Below, one piece after another: positions 26,293 through 35,909 of a DNA stretch of 64,000 bases. The number at the start of each line of letters is the position of its first letter. Positions within the stretch are counted from its first letter, which is position 1. The notes under the pieces are model-generated. The model was not told the DNA's origin and ran no database searches. It saw nothing but the letters and a program-made list of their open reading frames with translations. The stretch covers positions 693,659 through 757,658 of the forward strand of contig SPIA01000001.1 of NCBI GenBank assembly GCA_004535795.1, given 5' to 3'. Made by a program: the position numbers and the translations under genes. The stretch comes from Gammaproteobacteria bacterium LSUCC0057 (GTDB taxonomy: Bacteria > Pseudomonadota > Gammaproteobacteria > Pseudomonadales > Porticoccaceae).

Positions 26293-29200
26293 GGCGTTTT
26301 TTTGCGCATCCGCATCAGCGCGGCCAACAGCTCGCGCAGCTGCTGTGGATCGACCGGCTTGGCCATAAAATAAAACCCCGCCTCCTCAATCTGCTCGGCA
26401 ATCTCTGCCCCCTGTTCGGCAGAGATGATCACTCCGGCAGGGCGGCTGCTGTCAGCGGCGCTGGCGCAGTAGCGTTCTAATAACTCTAAGCCGGTGCGGC
26501 CGGCGTCGAGACGGTAGTCGGCGAGGACGATGTCGAACTGTTCGCTGCTGTCGAGAAGCTGCTGGGCAGTGGCAAAGCGGTTGGCGCCGGTCGCCTGCGC
26601 GCCCCAGCTGTGCAGCAGTGCCAGACTCGCCTCGACGATATCGGCTTGATCGTCGACGCAAAGTACCCGCAGCTCGCGCAGTGTGCGTCCAGCGGTTGGC
26701 TGTTGAGGCATGCGCAGCGGCAGCTGTTCGGTGGTCCCCAGCGGCACCTGCACGCTGAATGTCGAGCCGCGTTGCGGCAGTGAGCGCAGCGCTAGCGGGT
26801 GGTTGAGCAGTACCGCGATGCGTTGCGCGATCGCCAGCCCCAGCCCTAGCCCTTGCGTGTCGGCACTGTTGGCGAGCCGGTGAAACTCGTTGAATATCAG
26901 TTGCTGTTGGCTCTCATCAATACCGGGCCCGCTGTCGCGCACTTCAATGACCAATTGGCCTTTGCGCCGGCGGCAGGCAATTAAGATGCGACCGCTGTCG
27001 GTGTAGCGGACCGCATTGGCAATAAAGTTCTGCAAAATACTGCGCAGTAGCTGTGGATCGCTGTGCACAGTGTGGCGGCAGGGGCGCACTTTCAAGACCA
27101 GCCCTTTGTCGGCGGCTATCGCTGCAAACTCGGAGGCGAGCGGTGCCAACACCTCGGCAATGGCCACGTCGCTGCGGTTGGGCTGCAGGGCGCCGGCATC
27201 CAGTTTGGAGATATCCAGCAGCGCTCGCAGCAGCGACTCAGCGCTCTGCAGTGACGCCATGGCCCGTTTGGCCAGCTGCTGGCGGCGCGGCTCGAGCGGG
27301 GTGGGATCGGGCTCTTGGAGTGCACCGATAAACAATTTGCCGGCATTTAAAGGTTGCAGCAGGTCGTGGCTGGCAGCGGCTAAGAAACGGGTTTTACTCG
27401 CCGTGGCCCGCTCCGCTTCACGGGTGGCGTGTTGAAGAGCGCTATTGGCTTGCGACAGCGATCGGGTGCGTTTGGCCACCAGCTGCTCAAGGTTGCTATT
27501 GGTCTGCTCCAGTTCGCGCTGCGCTGCGACAAGATCAGTAATATCGGTAAAGGTGGTCACGTAGCCGCCGTCGGGCATCGGGTTGCCCTGAAAGCGCAAT
27601 ACTCGCCCGCGCCACATCCGTTCGACGCTATAACTGGTGCCGTTGCGCATATGCATCAAGCGCCTAGCGACCTCTTTGTCGACGCTCTCTTCGCCAATCA
27701 TACCGCGCTGTAGGTTGAGCTTGATCACCTCGGCGATCGGCATGCCGACGTGAATAAAATCTTTCGGGTAGGCAAACAGATCGAGATAGGGACGGTTCCA
27801 AGCGACCAAGTTGAGGTCTTGATCGATAGCGCTAACCCCTTGGCTGATGTTGTCCAGCGTCGCTTGCAACAGGCCGCGGTTAAATTGAATCGCGGCCGAG
27901 GTCTGGTCGAGCAGATCGAGTAGGTCGGCCGGAGTCTGGTCGCTGCTGACCTGAATAGCCGTCTCGATAATGTTGCGCGCCGAGGCCGAGCCGATGCTGG
28001 AGGCGAGCAGCTTCTCGGCCTGTTTGAGCAGCTCGGCACTGGCTGGGCTGTTGAGGGAGAGGCGCGTGCCCTCAAGTTTTAACTGCTCGACAAAGCGGGC
28101 AGTGCGGTCGTTGCCGACAAAGCGGCGACACAGCTCGCGGATGTCGCCGACGGTAATCTGATGGTCGCTGTGGCTGCCGGCGACACGCTCTTGGCCTTCA
28201 AAAAAAGAGGCGGCCTGTAGTCGGTCTGTGAGGTTGGGTTTGGCGCGCCGTGAGAAAAGCCAGTAGCAGAGGCCATTGACCGACAAGCTCCAGAATACGC
28301 CGTGGGTCAGTGTATCGGCAAAGTCGATACCAAACAGTGCGGTGGGGCGCAGCCAACTCTGCTGCCACGGCCCATGGCTGAGCAGTGCGCTGTCGAGCCA
28401 GCCTGCCGCAATCAGCGTTGGCAGCATGAGTGTGTAGAACCACAGCAGGCTGCCGGCGCTGATCGCCACTAAGGCGCCGTGGCGGTGACCACCGCGCCAG
28501 TAGAGACCGCCAAGCATGGCCGGGGCGATCTGGGCGGCGGCGGCAAACGCTAGAATACCGATGCTGGCCAGCGCACCAAAGCCGGCAGTGGCGCGGTAGT
28601 AGCTAAACGCCAGCAGCATAATGACCACGATAGCGGTGCGGCGCAGCGCCAGCAGCAGGGGGTAAAAATCAGCGCGCTGGCGCTGGCTGTATTTGAGTAT
28701 CAGCGGCAATGCGAGATCGTTAGAGATCATCGTTGACAGGGCCACTGTGGCGACTATGACCATGCCGGTGGCCGCTGACAGACCGCCCATGTAGACAAAG
28801 GTGGCCAGCAACTGGTTGGCAACGCTACTGCTGTGAGCCATCGGCAGCGATAGCACGAACATATCGCCGCCGCTGGCAGTGCCAAAGCTGTGTAGGCCGT
28901 AGAGAGTGATGGGGATCACCGCCAGCGAGATTACAACCAGATAGCCCGAAAATGCCCAGCGCGCGGTTTTTAGCTCGTCGCCGCGGCTCTCGACTGCCAG
29001 CACCTGGAATTGACGCGGCAGACAGAGCATGGCGCACGCCGCCAGCAGCGTGGAGCTGACAAAGTTGCCGTTGATATGCAACCGCTCAAAGGTGGCGGTA
29101 ACAGTGCTCGCCAGCGGTGTTGCCAGCTGCTGCTGGGAGAGCATCGCCCAGGCAAAAAGCGCCACGCAGCAGAGTGCTAACAACTTGACTAGCGACTCAA

Positions 29201-29780
29201 AACTCACCGCATGGATCATGCCGCGGTGATGCTCGGTGGCATCGATGCGACGGGCGCCAAAAAGAATGGCGAACAGCGCCAAAATTAACGAGACATAGAG
29301 CGCGGTGTCGGCAATGACGCCGCCGTTAATGGTGATATCGACAGCCGCCAGCTGGTTAAAAGTGGCCGAGACCGCTTTTAGCTGCAGAGCGATATAGGGG
29401 ATGGTGCCGAGCAGTGCCAGTACCGTCACTAGCGCCGCCACCGCTTGGCTGTTGCCGTGGCGGGTGGCGATGAAGTCGGCGATAGAGGTGGTGCGCTTGC
29501 GTTTAGCGATGCGCACCACTTTGCCCAGTAGACGCTGGCCAAACAGGAATAACAGCAGCGGGCCGAGGTAAATCGAGATAAACGCCCAACCGCTGGTGGC
29601 AGCGGTGCCGACCGCCCCGTAGAAGGTCCAGCTCGAGCAGTAGACCGCCAAGGAGAGCGAATAGAGCAGCGGCTGATAGCGAGAATACTGACCGACTGGC
29701 TTGCGGTCGCCAGCCCATGCGATCAGAAACAGCAGCCCTAAGTAGAGCGCCGACAGCGTGGCTAACAGTGGCGCGGACAC
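26289..29780 (-). CDS. crbS: CrbS-like hybrid sensor histidine kinase with SSS transporter domain
   Basis: A 1163-residue membrane sensor. Residues 1 to about 500 form a sodium/solute-symporter module with some 12-13 helices. A STAC-type linker (ITVGDIRELCRRF) follows near 545, then a PAS domain near 640-750 (LDNISQGVSAIDQDLNLVAW), a coiled-coil stretch, the dimerisation/phosphoacceptor domain with SHDLLQPLNAGKL near 805, an ATPase domain with NFIANAVRYTDSG, DSGPGI and GLGLGLAI, and a C-terminal receiver with VLADYRLD near 1086. This is the CrbS architecture, linked to acetate sensing. GTG start, five bases after the small membrane gene. The stop overlaps the convergent response regulator. 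Confidence 0.9.
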   Translation of the reverse strand: MSAPLLATLSALYLGLLFLIAWAGDRKPVGQYSRYQPLLYSLSLAVYCSSWTFYGAVGTAATSGWAFISIYLGPLLLFLFGQRLLGKVVRIAKRKRTTSIADFIATRHGNSQAVAALVTVLALLGTIPYIALQLKAVSATFNQLAAVDITINGGVIADTALYVSLILALFAILFGARRIDATEHHRGMIHAVSFESLVKLLALCCVALFAWAMLSQQQLATPLASTVTATFERLHINGNFVSSTLLAACAMLCLPRQFQVLAVESRGDELKTARWAFSGYLVVISLAVIPITLYGLHSFGTASGGDMFVLSLPMAHSSSVANQLLATFVYMGGLSAATGMVIVATVALSTMISNDLALPLILKYSQRQRADFYPLLLALRRTAIVVIMLLAFSYYRATAGFGALASIGILAFAAAAQIAPAMLGGLYWRGGHRHGALVAISAGSLLWFYTLMLPTLIAAGWLDSALLSHGPWQQSWLRPTALFGIDFADTLTHGVFWSLSVNGLCYWLFSRRAKPNLTDRLQAASFFEGQERVAGSHSDHQITVGDIRELCRRFVGNDRTARFVEQLKLEGTRLSLNSPASAELLKQAEKLLASSIGSASARNIIETAIQVSSDQTPADLLDLLDQTSAAIQFNRGLLQATLDNISQGVSAIDQDLNLVAWNRPYLDLFAYPKDFIHVGMPIAEVIKLNLQRGMIGEESVDKEVARRLMHMRNGTSYSVERMWRGRVLRFQGNPMPDGGYVTTFTDITDLVAAQRELEQTNSNLEQLVAKRTRSLSQANSALQHATREAERATASKTRFLAAASHDLLQPLNAGKLFIGALQEPDPTPLEPRRQQLAKRAMASLQSAESLLRALLDISKLDAGALQPNRSDVAIAEVLAPLASEFAAIAADKGLVLKVRPCRHTVHSDPQLLRSILQNFIANAVRYTDSGRILIACRRRKGQLVIEVRDSGPGIDESQQQLIFNEFHRLANSADTQGLGLGLAIAQRIAVLLNHPLALRSLPQRGSTFSVQVPLGTTEQLPLRMPQQPTAGRTLRELRVLCVDDQADIVEASLALLHSWGAQATGANRFATAQQLLDSSEQFDIVLADYRLDAGRTGLELLERYCASAADSSRPAGVIISAEQGAEIAEQIEEAGFYFMAKPVDPQQLRELLAALMRMRKKTP

Positions 29781-29785
29781 GGTTG

Positions 29786-30010
29786 CTAGCCCAGGAATAT
29801 CTGATTGACGTAGCGAATCATCACACCCATTGCCAGCAGATAGAGGCCGATGCGATTAAACAGAAACTCGCGACCGTCAAGCTCAAGCCGGCCGCGCAGC
29901 AGCTGGCCGATTCGGAATTTGTCGCCGGTGCGGCGGTAGTAGTAAAACAGCGAGGTACAGACAGTAATAACGCCACTGAGAACCAGCGCGTATTCAATGA
30001 CAGTCATCAT
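29786..30010 (-). CDS. small two-helix membrane protein next to the CrbS-like kinase
   Basis: A 74-residue protein I do not recognise. Two hydrophobic segments (about residues 5-24 and 52-72) flank a polar middle rich in Arg, Gly and Tyr (YYYRRTGDKFRIGQLLRGR). It lies five bases upstream of the kinase GTG, so the two are probably cotranslated. The first codon could be either of two adjacent ATGs (30010 or 30007); the Shine-Dalgarno is weak (ACGAGC). It may be an accessory partner of the sensor, but that is inference from position. Confidence 0.75.
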   Translation of the reverse strand: MMTVIEYALVLSGVITVCTSLFYYYRRTGDKFRIGQLLRGRLELDGREFLFNRIGLYLLAMGVMIRYVNQIFLG

Positions 30011-30055
30011 AAAAAGTGCTCGTTAGTTGTTGTTATGGCTGTGACTTTACCGGAT

Positions 30056-30089
30056 AAAAAAAGGGGAGGCTACCGCAGTAGCGCTCCCC
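30056..30089 (-). terminator. intrinsic terminator after the symporter gene
   Basis: Minus strand: GGGGAG-C-GCTAC, loop TGCG, GTAGCCTCCCC, then seven T. Eleven base pairs with one bulge, 23 bases after the symporter stop. It separates the symporter operon from the small membrane protein-kinase operon. Confidence 0.88.
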
Positions 30090-30111
30090 CTGGTACCGCT
30101 GAGTGACTACC

Positions 30112-31896
30112 TCAGTGGTCGATAGCACCTGCCGCGCCGCGCGGTGTACGCACGTCGAGAACCAGTTGCTGGATGTGTTGCGGCGGTTCAGCGGTCACTT
30201 TGTCTACCGCGAAGGCGACCACAAAGTTAACAATGGCGCCAACAAAGCCAAAGGCGTTGGGCTCAATGCCGAGGAACCAGTTGCTGCCCCAAGACTCCAG
30301 ATAGCTCCACTCAGGAATAAAGAAGATCCCTTTGTGCTGGAACACGTAGAACAGTGTGACGCTAATACCGGCGATCATACCGGCGATGGCGCCCTCTTTG
30401 TTCATCTTGGTCGAGAAGATACCCATCATCAGCGCAGGGAAGATAGATGAGGCAGCCAGACCAAAGGCCAGTGCTACGGTGCCCGCGGCAAACCCGGGTG
30501 GGTTGAGGCCGAGGTAGCCAGCGACAGCGATAGCACCCGCCATGGCGACGCGACTGGCCATCAGCTCGTTCTTCTCAGAGATATCCGGCATGATGATGCC
30601 TTTGAGCAGATCGTGCGAGACCGACGAGGCGATCGCCAACAGCAGCCCAGCAGCGGTAGAGAGTGCCGCGGCGAGACCGCCGGCAACCACCAGGGCGATT
30701 ACCCAGTTTGGCAGCTTGGCGATTTCGGGGTTGGCCAACACGATGATGTCGCGGTCGACTTTGACCATTTCATCACCCGCCCAGCCGAACTCGGCAGCTT
30801 TGGCAGCCATTGCTGGGTTTTTGTCGTTGTAGTGCTGGATACGACCGTCACCGTTCTTGTCTTCAAACTTGAGCAGACCGGTGTTTTCCCAGTTTTTGAA
30901 CCACTGCGGACGATCTTCGTAGGCCAAGTTGCCCTCGGGGCTGCCCACTTCACCCACCTGGATGGTGTCCATCAGGTTCAAGCGCGCCATGGCGCCAACC
31001 GCCGGGGCGGTGGTGTAGAGGATGGCGATAAAGATCAGCGCCCAACCGGCTGAAGTGCGCGCATCGCGAACTTTAGGCACGGTGAAGAAGCGGATGATAA
31101 CGTGGGGCAAGCCAGCGGTACCGATCATCAGCGACATGGTGTAAGCAAACATGTTCAGTGTGCTCAACCGTTTCGCCTCTGAGTACTCGCCAAAGCCGAG
31201 ATCCTGAATGACCATATCGAGCTTGTCGAGCATGAAGGTGCCGCTGCCGTCAGCCATCGCCGAACCCAGACCCAGCTGTGGGATCGGGTTGCCGGTCAGT
31301 TGCAGTGAGATGAAAATTGCCGGCACAGTGTAGGCAAAGATCAGTACACAGTACTGAGCGATCTGGGTGTAGGTAATACCCTTCATGCCGCCGAGCACGG
31401 CGTAGATGAATACAATGGTCATGCCGATGTAAAGGCCGGTGTCGTAGTCAGTCTCGAGGAAGCGCGAGAACGCTACGCCGACGCCTTTCATCTGGCCGAT
31501 AACATAGGTGACCGAGACGATGATCAGACAGATCACGGCAACAACGCGAGCAGAGTTGCTGTAGTAGCGGTCGCCGATAAACTCGGGCACGGTGAACTTG
31601 CCGAACTTGCGCAGGTAAGGTGCCAGCAGCAGAGCCAACAGCACGAATCCACCGGTCCAGCCCATCAGGAATACTGAGCCGCCGTAGCCCATGTAGGCGA
31701 TCAGGCCTGCCATGGAGATGAACGAAGCGGCCGACATCCAGTCAGCGGCAGTTGCCATACCGTTTTGGATAGGGCCAATGCCTTTACCCGCCACATAAAA
31801 TTCCCCGGTCGTTCCCGCCCGGGCCCAAATTGCAATACCGATATAGAGCAAGAATGTTGCTCCGACCACGGTATAGGTCAAGGTTTGTAGATCCAT
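30112..31896 (-). CDS. sodium:solute symporter, acetate (ActP-like) type
   Basis: A 594-residue inner-membrane symporter of the SSS family. It has about 13 helices with the conserved early segment GPIQNGMATAADWMSAASFI near residues 42-61 (substrate and sodium site), GLIAYMGYGGS after it, and the KVRDARTSAGWALI region near 275. A long polar insert near 315-375 carries DKNGDGRIQHYNDKN, an EF-hand-like Ca-binding look. GGGGTAGC precedes the ATG. It is cotranscribed with the upstream DUF4212 subunit, the standard pair for acetate or monocarboxylate uptake. Exact substrate is unproven. Confidence 0.9.
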   Translation of the reverse strand: MDLQTLTYTVVGATFLLYIGIAIWARAGTTGEFYVAGKGIGPIQNGMATAADWMSAASFISMAGLIAYMGYGGSVFLMGWTGGFVLLALLLAPYLRKFGKFTVPEFIGDRYYSNSARVVAVICLIIVSVTYVIGQMKGVGVAFSRFLETDYDTGLYIGMTIVFIYAVLGGMKGITYTQIAQYCVLIFAYTVPAIFISLQLTGNPIPQLGLGSAMADGSGTFMLDKLDMVIQDLGFGEYSEAKRLSTLNMFAYTMSLMIGTAGLPHVIIRFFTVPKVRDARTSAGWALIFIAILYTTAPAVGAMARLNLMDTIQVGEVGSPEGNLAYEDRPQWFKNWENTGLLKFEDKNGDGRIQHYNDKNPAMAAKAAEFGWAGDEMVKVDRDIIVLANPEIAKLPNWVIALVVAGGLAAALSTAAGLLLAIASSVSHDLLKGIIMPDISEKNELMASRVAMAGAIAVAGYLGLNPPGFAAGTVALAFGLAASSIFPALMMGIFSTKMNKEGAIAGMIAGISVTLFYVFQHKGIFFIPEWSYLESWGSNWFLGIEPNAFGFVGAIVNFVVAFAVDKVTAEPPQHIQQLVLDVRTPRGAAGAIDH

Positions 31897-31935
31897 AGTG
31901 CTACCCCTATTGTTCTTGCTAAGTGTTATGGACGA

Positions 31936-32199
31936 TCAATCTTCGTGGACATCATATTTTTCATCGAGCTGCTCAATCTTCTTGGCGTAATAGAAAATCA
32001 GCACGACGAAAATATAAATTGACCCTTGCTGGGCGAACCAGAAGCCTAATTTGTAACCACCGATAGTGATTGCATTGAGCTGATCGACCAAGAGGATCCC
32101 GAAGCCAAATGAAACGACAAACCAGACGACCATGATTTTGACAATGATCGCTAGGTTTTCCTTCCAATAGGCAGTTGCTTGCGTGTTGCTATCAGACAT
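31936..32199 (-). CDS. DUF4212 small membrane subunit of the symporter
   Basis: An 87-residue protein with two predicted helices (about residues 17-38 and 52-70), typical of the DUF4212 partner encoded just before ActP-like symporters (the E. coli YjcH-like position). I chose the ATG at 32199 because AAGGAAGGTG precedes it; a start 63 bases earlier lacks one and would add an unlikely N-terminus. The N-terminal AYWKENLAIIVKIMVVWF is the family signature as I recall it. The symporter follows 39 bases later. The divergent region to fadB carries the promoters. Confidence 0.88.
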   Translation of the reverse strand: MSDSNTQATAYWKENLAIIVKIMVVWFVVSFGFGILLVDQLNAITIGGYKLGFWFAQQGSIYIFVVLIFYYAKKIEQLDEKYDVHED

Positions 32200-32365
32200 A
32201 GTGCCACCTTCCTTTTGTTGTAATCCTGTTATAGGAGTTGAGGGACGATGAGAATTTAACAATAGCCGGGCAGGCTAGATACTCGACATTGGTAGTAGAG
32301 ATTTAAAACAACCGCTGACGTCAAGACAGAACTCACAGGCCACACAAACTCTGCGACAATTATTG

Positions 32366-32378
32366 CCAGTGGCACTGG
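32366..32378. promoter_or_regulatory. 13-bp inverted repeat between the divergent symporter and fadBA operons
   Basis: CCAGTG, one central G, and CACTGG form a perfect inverted repeat near the middle of the 277-base divergent region. It could be an operator shared by the symporter and fadBA operons. No known consensus is matched, so this is only a candidate. Elsewhere in the gap a weak TTGTCA/AATACT pair is the only fadB promoter-like sequence. Confidence 0.35.
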
Positions 32379-32476
32379 GTAGTGAAATGATGCCAAGGTA
32401 ATTGTGGGTTGAACGCTGAGCTGCCGGCCCATTAATTGTCACGCTCTACACAAGTAAAATACTCCAAGGAGATCCT

Positions 32477-34633
32477 ATGTATACGGGTAATACACTCTCA
32501 CTGACATTGCATGACAACGGTGTCGCCGAGCTCTGCTTTGACAATAAAAACGAGTCAGTCAATAAATTTGACGCAGCCACTGTCGGCGAATTGACCGCCG
32601 CTCTGGATGCCCTCGACAACGCCGCCGGCGTCAGCGGGCTGCTGCTCTCCAGCGCCAAGCCGGTATTTATTGTCGGCGCCGACATCACCGAATTTGTCTC
32701 ACTGTTCGATAAGCCGAAAGACGAATTTCAGCTCTGGGGTGGCGCTAACAACGGCAACATCAACCGTATCGAGGCGCTGCCATACCCGACTATCGCGGCG
32801 ATTAACGGCTTTGCACTGGGCGGCGGTTTTGAGCTGTGCCTGGGCGCTGACTTTCGCGTGATGAGCAGCGCCGCACAAGTGGGACTGCCGGAGGTCAACC
32901 TCGGTATTATTCCCGGCTGGGGCGGTACGGTGCGATTGCCGCGCCTCATCGGTTACGACACCGCCGCCACTTGGATCGCCACTGCTGCCCAACAGCGCCC
33001 GGATGCAGCGCTCGCCGCCGGAGCGGTCGACGCTGTAGTCGCCCCTGAAGCGCTGCGCGATGCGGCACTGGCTATGCTTCAGCAAGCCATTGAGGGCAAG
33101 CTCGACTACGCCAACCGCCGCCATGCCAAAACTTCGCCGCTGCAGCTCAACGATATTGAGCTGGGTATGTCGACCACCACTGTGCGCGCCATGGTGGCGG
33201 GCAAAGCAGGGCGCAACTACCCGGCGCCGATCGCCGCCGTCGATGCCATGGCTAAAGCGGCGCGGCTGGACCGAGACGGCGCTCTGGCGGTAGAGGCCGA
33301 AACCTTTTATGGCTTGACGCAAACCCCGCAAGCGCGGGCTATGGTCGGCCTGTTCTTGGCCGACCAATACCTCGGCAAAGCGGCTAAAGCGCAGACCAAA
33401 GCGCTCAAAAGCGGCGCTAAAAAGGTTAAGAGTGCGGCGGTGATTGGCGCCGGTATCATGGGGGGCGGTATCGCCTACCAGAATGCCATTAAAGGCTATC
33501 CGGCGCTGATGAAAGATATCAACAACGCCGCACTCGATCTGGGCATGTCGGAGGCGAGCAGCCTGCTCGCTAAGCGCGTCGACCGCGGCCGTATGAAGCC
33601 GATCGTCTCGCTGCAGACGTTGTCTAAAATTCGCCCGACGCTCTCTTATGAGGGCATCGAGCAGGTCGATATCGCCGTCGAGGCGGTGGTTGAGCTGGAG
33701 AAGGTCAAAAAAGTGGTGCTCGCCGAGCTTGAGAGCAAGATGGCCGACGATGCGGTGATCACCTCAAACACGTCGACCATCTCTATTACCAGCCTAGCGA
33801 CGGCGCTGCAGCGCCCGGAAAACTTTGCCGGCATGCACTTCTTCAACCCGGTCCACGCCATGCCGCTGGTCGAGGTTATCCGTGGTGAGCACACCTCTGA
33901 CGCCACCGTCGCCAGTGTTGTCGATTATGCCCTGGGCTTGGGCAAAAAACCGGTAGTGGTTAATGACTGCCCGGGATTCTTGGTCAACCGGGTGCTGTTT
34001 GCCTATATGTTTGGCTTTGAGATGCTGCTGCGCGAAGGCGCCGACTTCCGTCAGATCGACAAAGTGATGGAGAAGTGGGGCTGGCCGATGGGTCCTGGTT
34101 ATCTGATGGATGTGGTTGGTATCGACACGCTGGCACACTGTTACGACGTGATGATCGACGGCCTGTCGGAGCGGTTCATTAAGCCCGACAGCGACGCTGC
34201 TGCAGTGATGATGTACAACGCGGGACGGCTCGGCCAAAAGAGCGGCCAAGGCTTTTACAAGTATGAGCTCGACAAGCGCGGCCGCCGCGTCAAAGTGGTT
34301 GACGACGTTGCCATTGAAATGCTGGCCGGTGCCTTTGGCCCAGCTAAACAGTTTGACGAGCAAGAGATTGTCGATCGGCTGATGGTGGCGATGGCCACCG
34401 AGCTGGTGCACTGTCTCGACGAGGGCATTGTCGCCTCGCCGGCCGAAGCGGATATGGCCTTTATCTACGGTGTTGGCTTCCCAGCGTTCCGCGGTGGCTT
34501 GTGCCGCTGGATGGACGAGGTCGGTTTGGCCGAGATCTGTGCGCGCGGTGACAAATATGCCAGCCTCAGCCCGCTTTACGCCCCGACAGACTCTATGCGC
34601 AAAAAAGCCGCTGCCGGCGGCAGCTGGTACTGA
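32477..34633 (+). CDS. fadB: fatty acid oxidation complex alpha subunit FadB
   Basis: Multifunctional subunit of the beta-oxidation trifunctional complex: enoyl-CoA hydratase, 3-hydroxyacyl-CoA dehydrogenase and isomerase activities. The 718-residue product has the crotonase half (NGFALGGGFELCLGADFRV near 111, PEVNLGIIPGWGGTVRLP near 136) and the dehydrogenase half with VIGAGIMGGGIAYQNA near 322 (NAD site), SNTSTISITSLATAL near 432, and HFFNPVHAMPLVEVI near 455 (catalytic His). CAAGGAGA lies before the ATG. It is the first gene of the fadBA operon, 45 bases from fadA. Confidence 0.97.
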   Translation: MYTGNTLSLTLHDNGVAELCFDNKNESVNKFDAATVGELTAALDALDNAAGVSGLLLSSAKPVFIVGADITEFVSLFDKPKDEFQLWGGANNGNINRIEALPYPTIAAINGFALGGGFELCLGADFRVMSSAAQVGLPEVNLGIIPGWGGTVRLPRLIGYDTAATWIATAAQQRPDAALAAGAVDAVVAPEALRDAALAMLQQAIEGKLDYANRRHAKTSPLQLNDIELGMSTTTVRAMVAGKAGRNYPAPIAAVDAMAKAARLDRDGALAVEAETFYGLTQTPQARAMVGLFLADQYLGKAAKAQTKALKSGAKKVKSAAVIGAGIMGGGIAYQNAIKGYPALMKDINNAALDLGMSEASSLLAKRVDRGRMKPIVSLQTLSKIRPTLSYEGIEQVDIAVEAVVELEKVKKVVLAELESKMADDAVITSNTSTISITSLATALQRPENFAGMHFFNPVHAMPLVEVIRGEHTSDATVASVVDYALGLGKKPVVVNDCPGFLVNRVLFAYMFGFEMLLREGADFRQIDKVMEKWGWPMGPGYLMDVVGIDTLAHCYDVMIDGLSERFIKPDSDAAAVMMYNAGRLGQKSGQGFYKYELDKRGRRVKVVDDVAIEMLAGAFGPAKQFDEQEIVDRLMVAMATELVHCLDEGIVASPAEADMAFIYGVGFPAFRGGLCRWMDEVGLAEICARGDKYASLSPLYAPTDSMRKKAAAGGSWY

Positions 34634-34651
34634 GCGCCGCGGCCCACTTGA

Positions 34652-35854
<1,203 letters not shown>

Positions 35855-35863
35855 ACTGCGCAG

Positions 35864-35896
35864 AAAAAAGGCCGGCTTTAAGCCGGCCTTTTTTTT
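35864..35896. terminator. bidirectional intrinsic terminator between fadA and the DHOD-like fusion gene
   Basis: Stem GGCCGGC/GCCGGCC with a 5-base loop, preceded by six A and followed by eight T. The mirror symmetry lets it terminate both converging transcripts. Confidence 0.92.
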
Positions 35897-35909
35897 GCCT
35901 CAGCGATAC

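Noticed and set aside
30600-30960. Calcium-binding EF-hand in the symporter insert
   Set aside because: DKNGDGRIQHYNDKN has a partial loop pattern but only one copy and no confirmation; recorded as a look-alike within the symporter entry.
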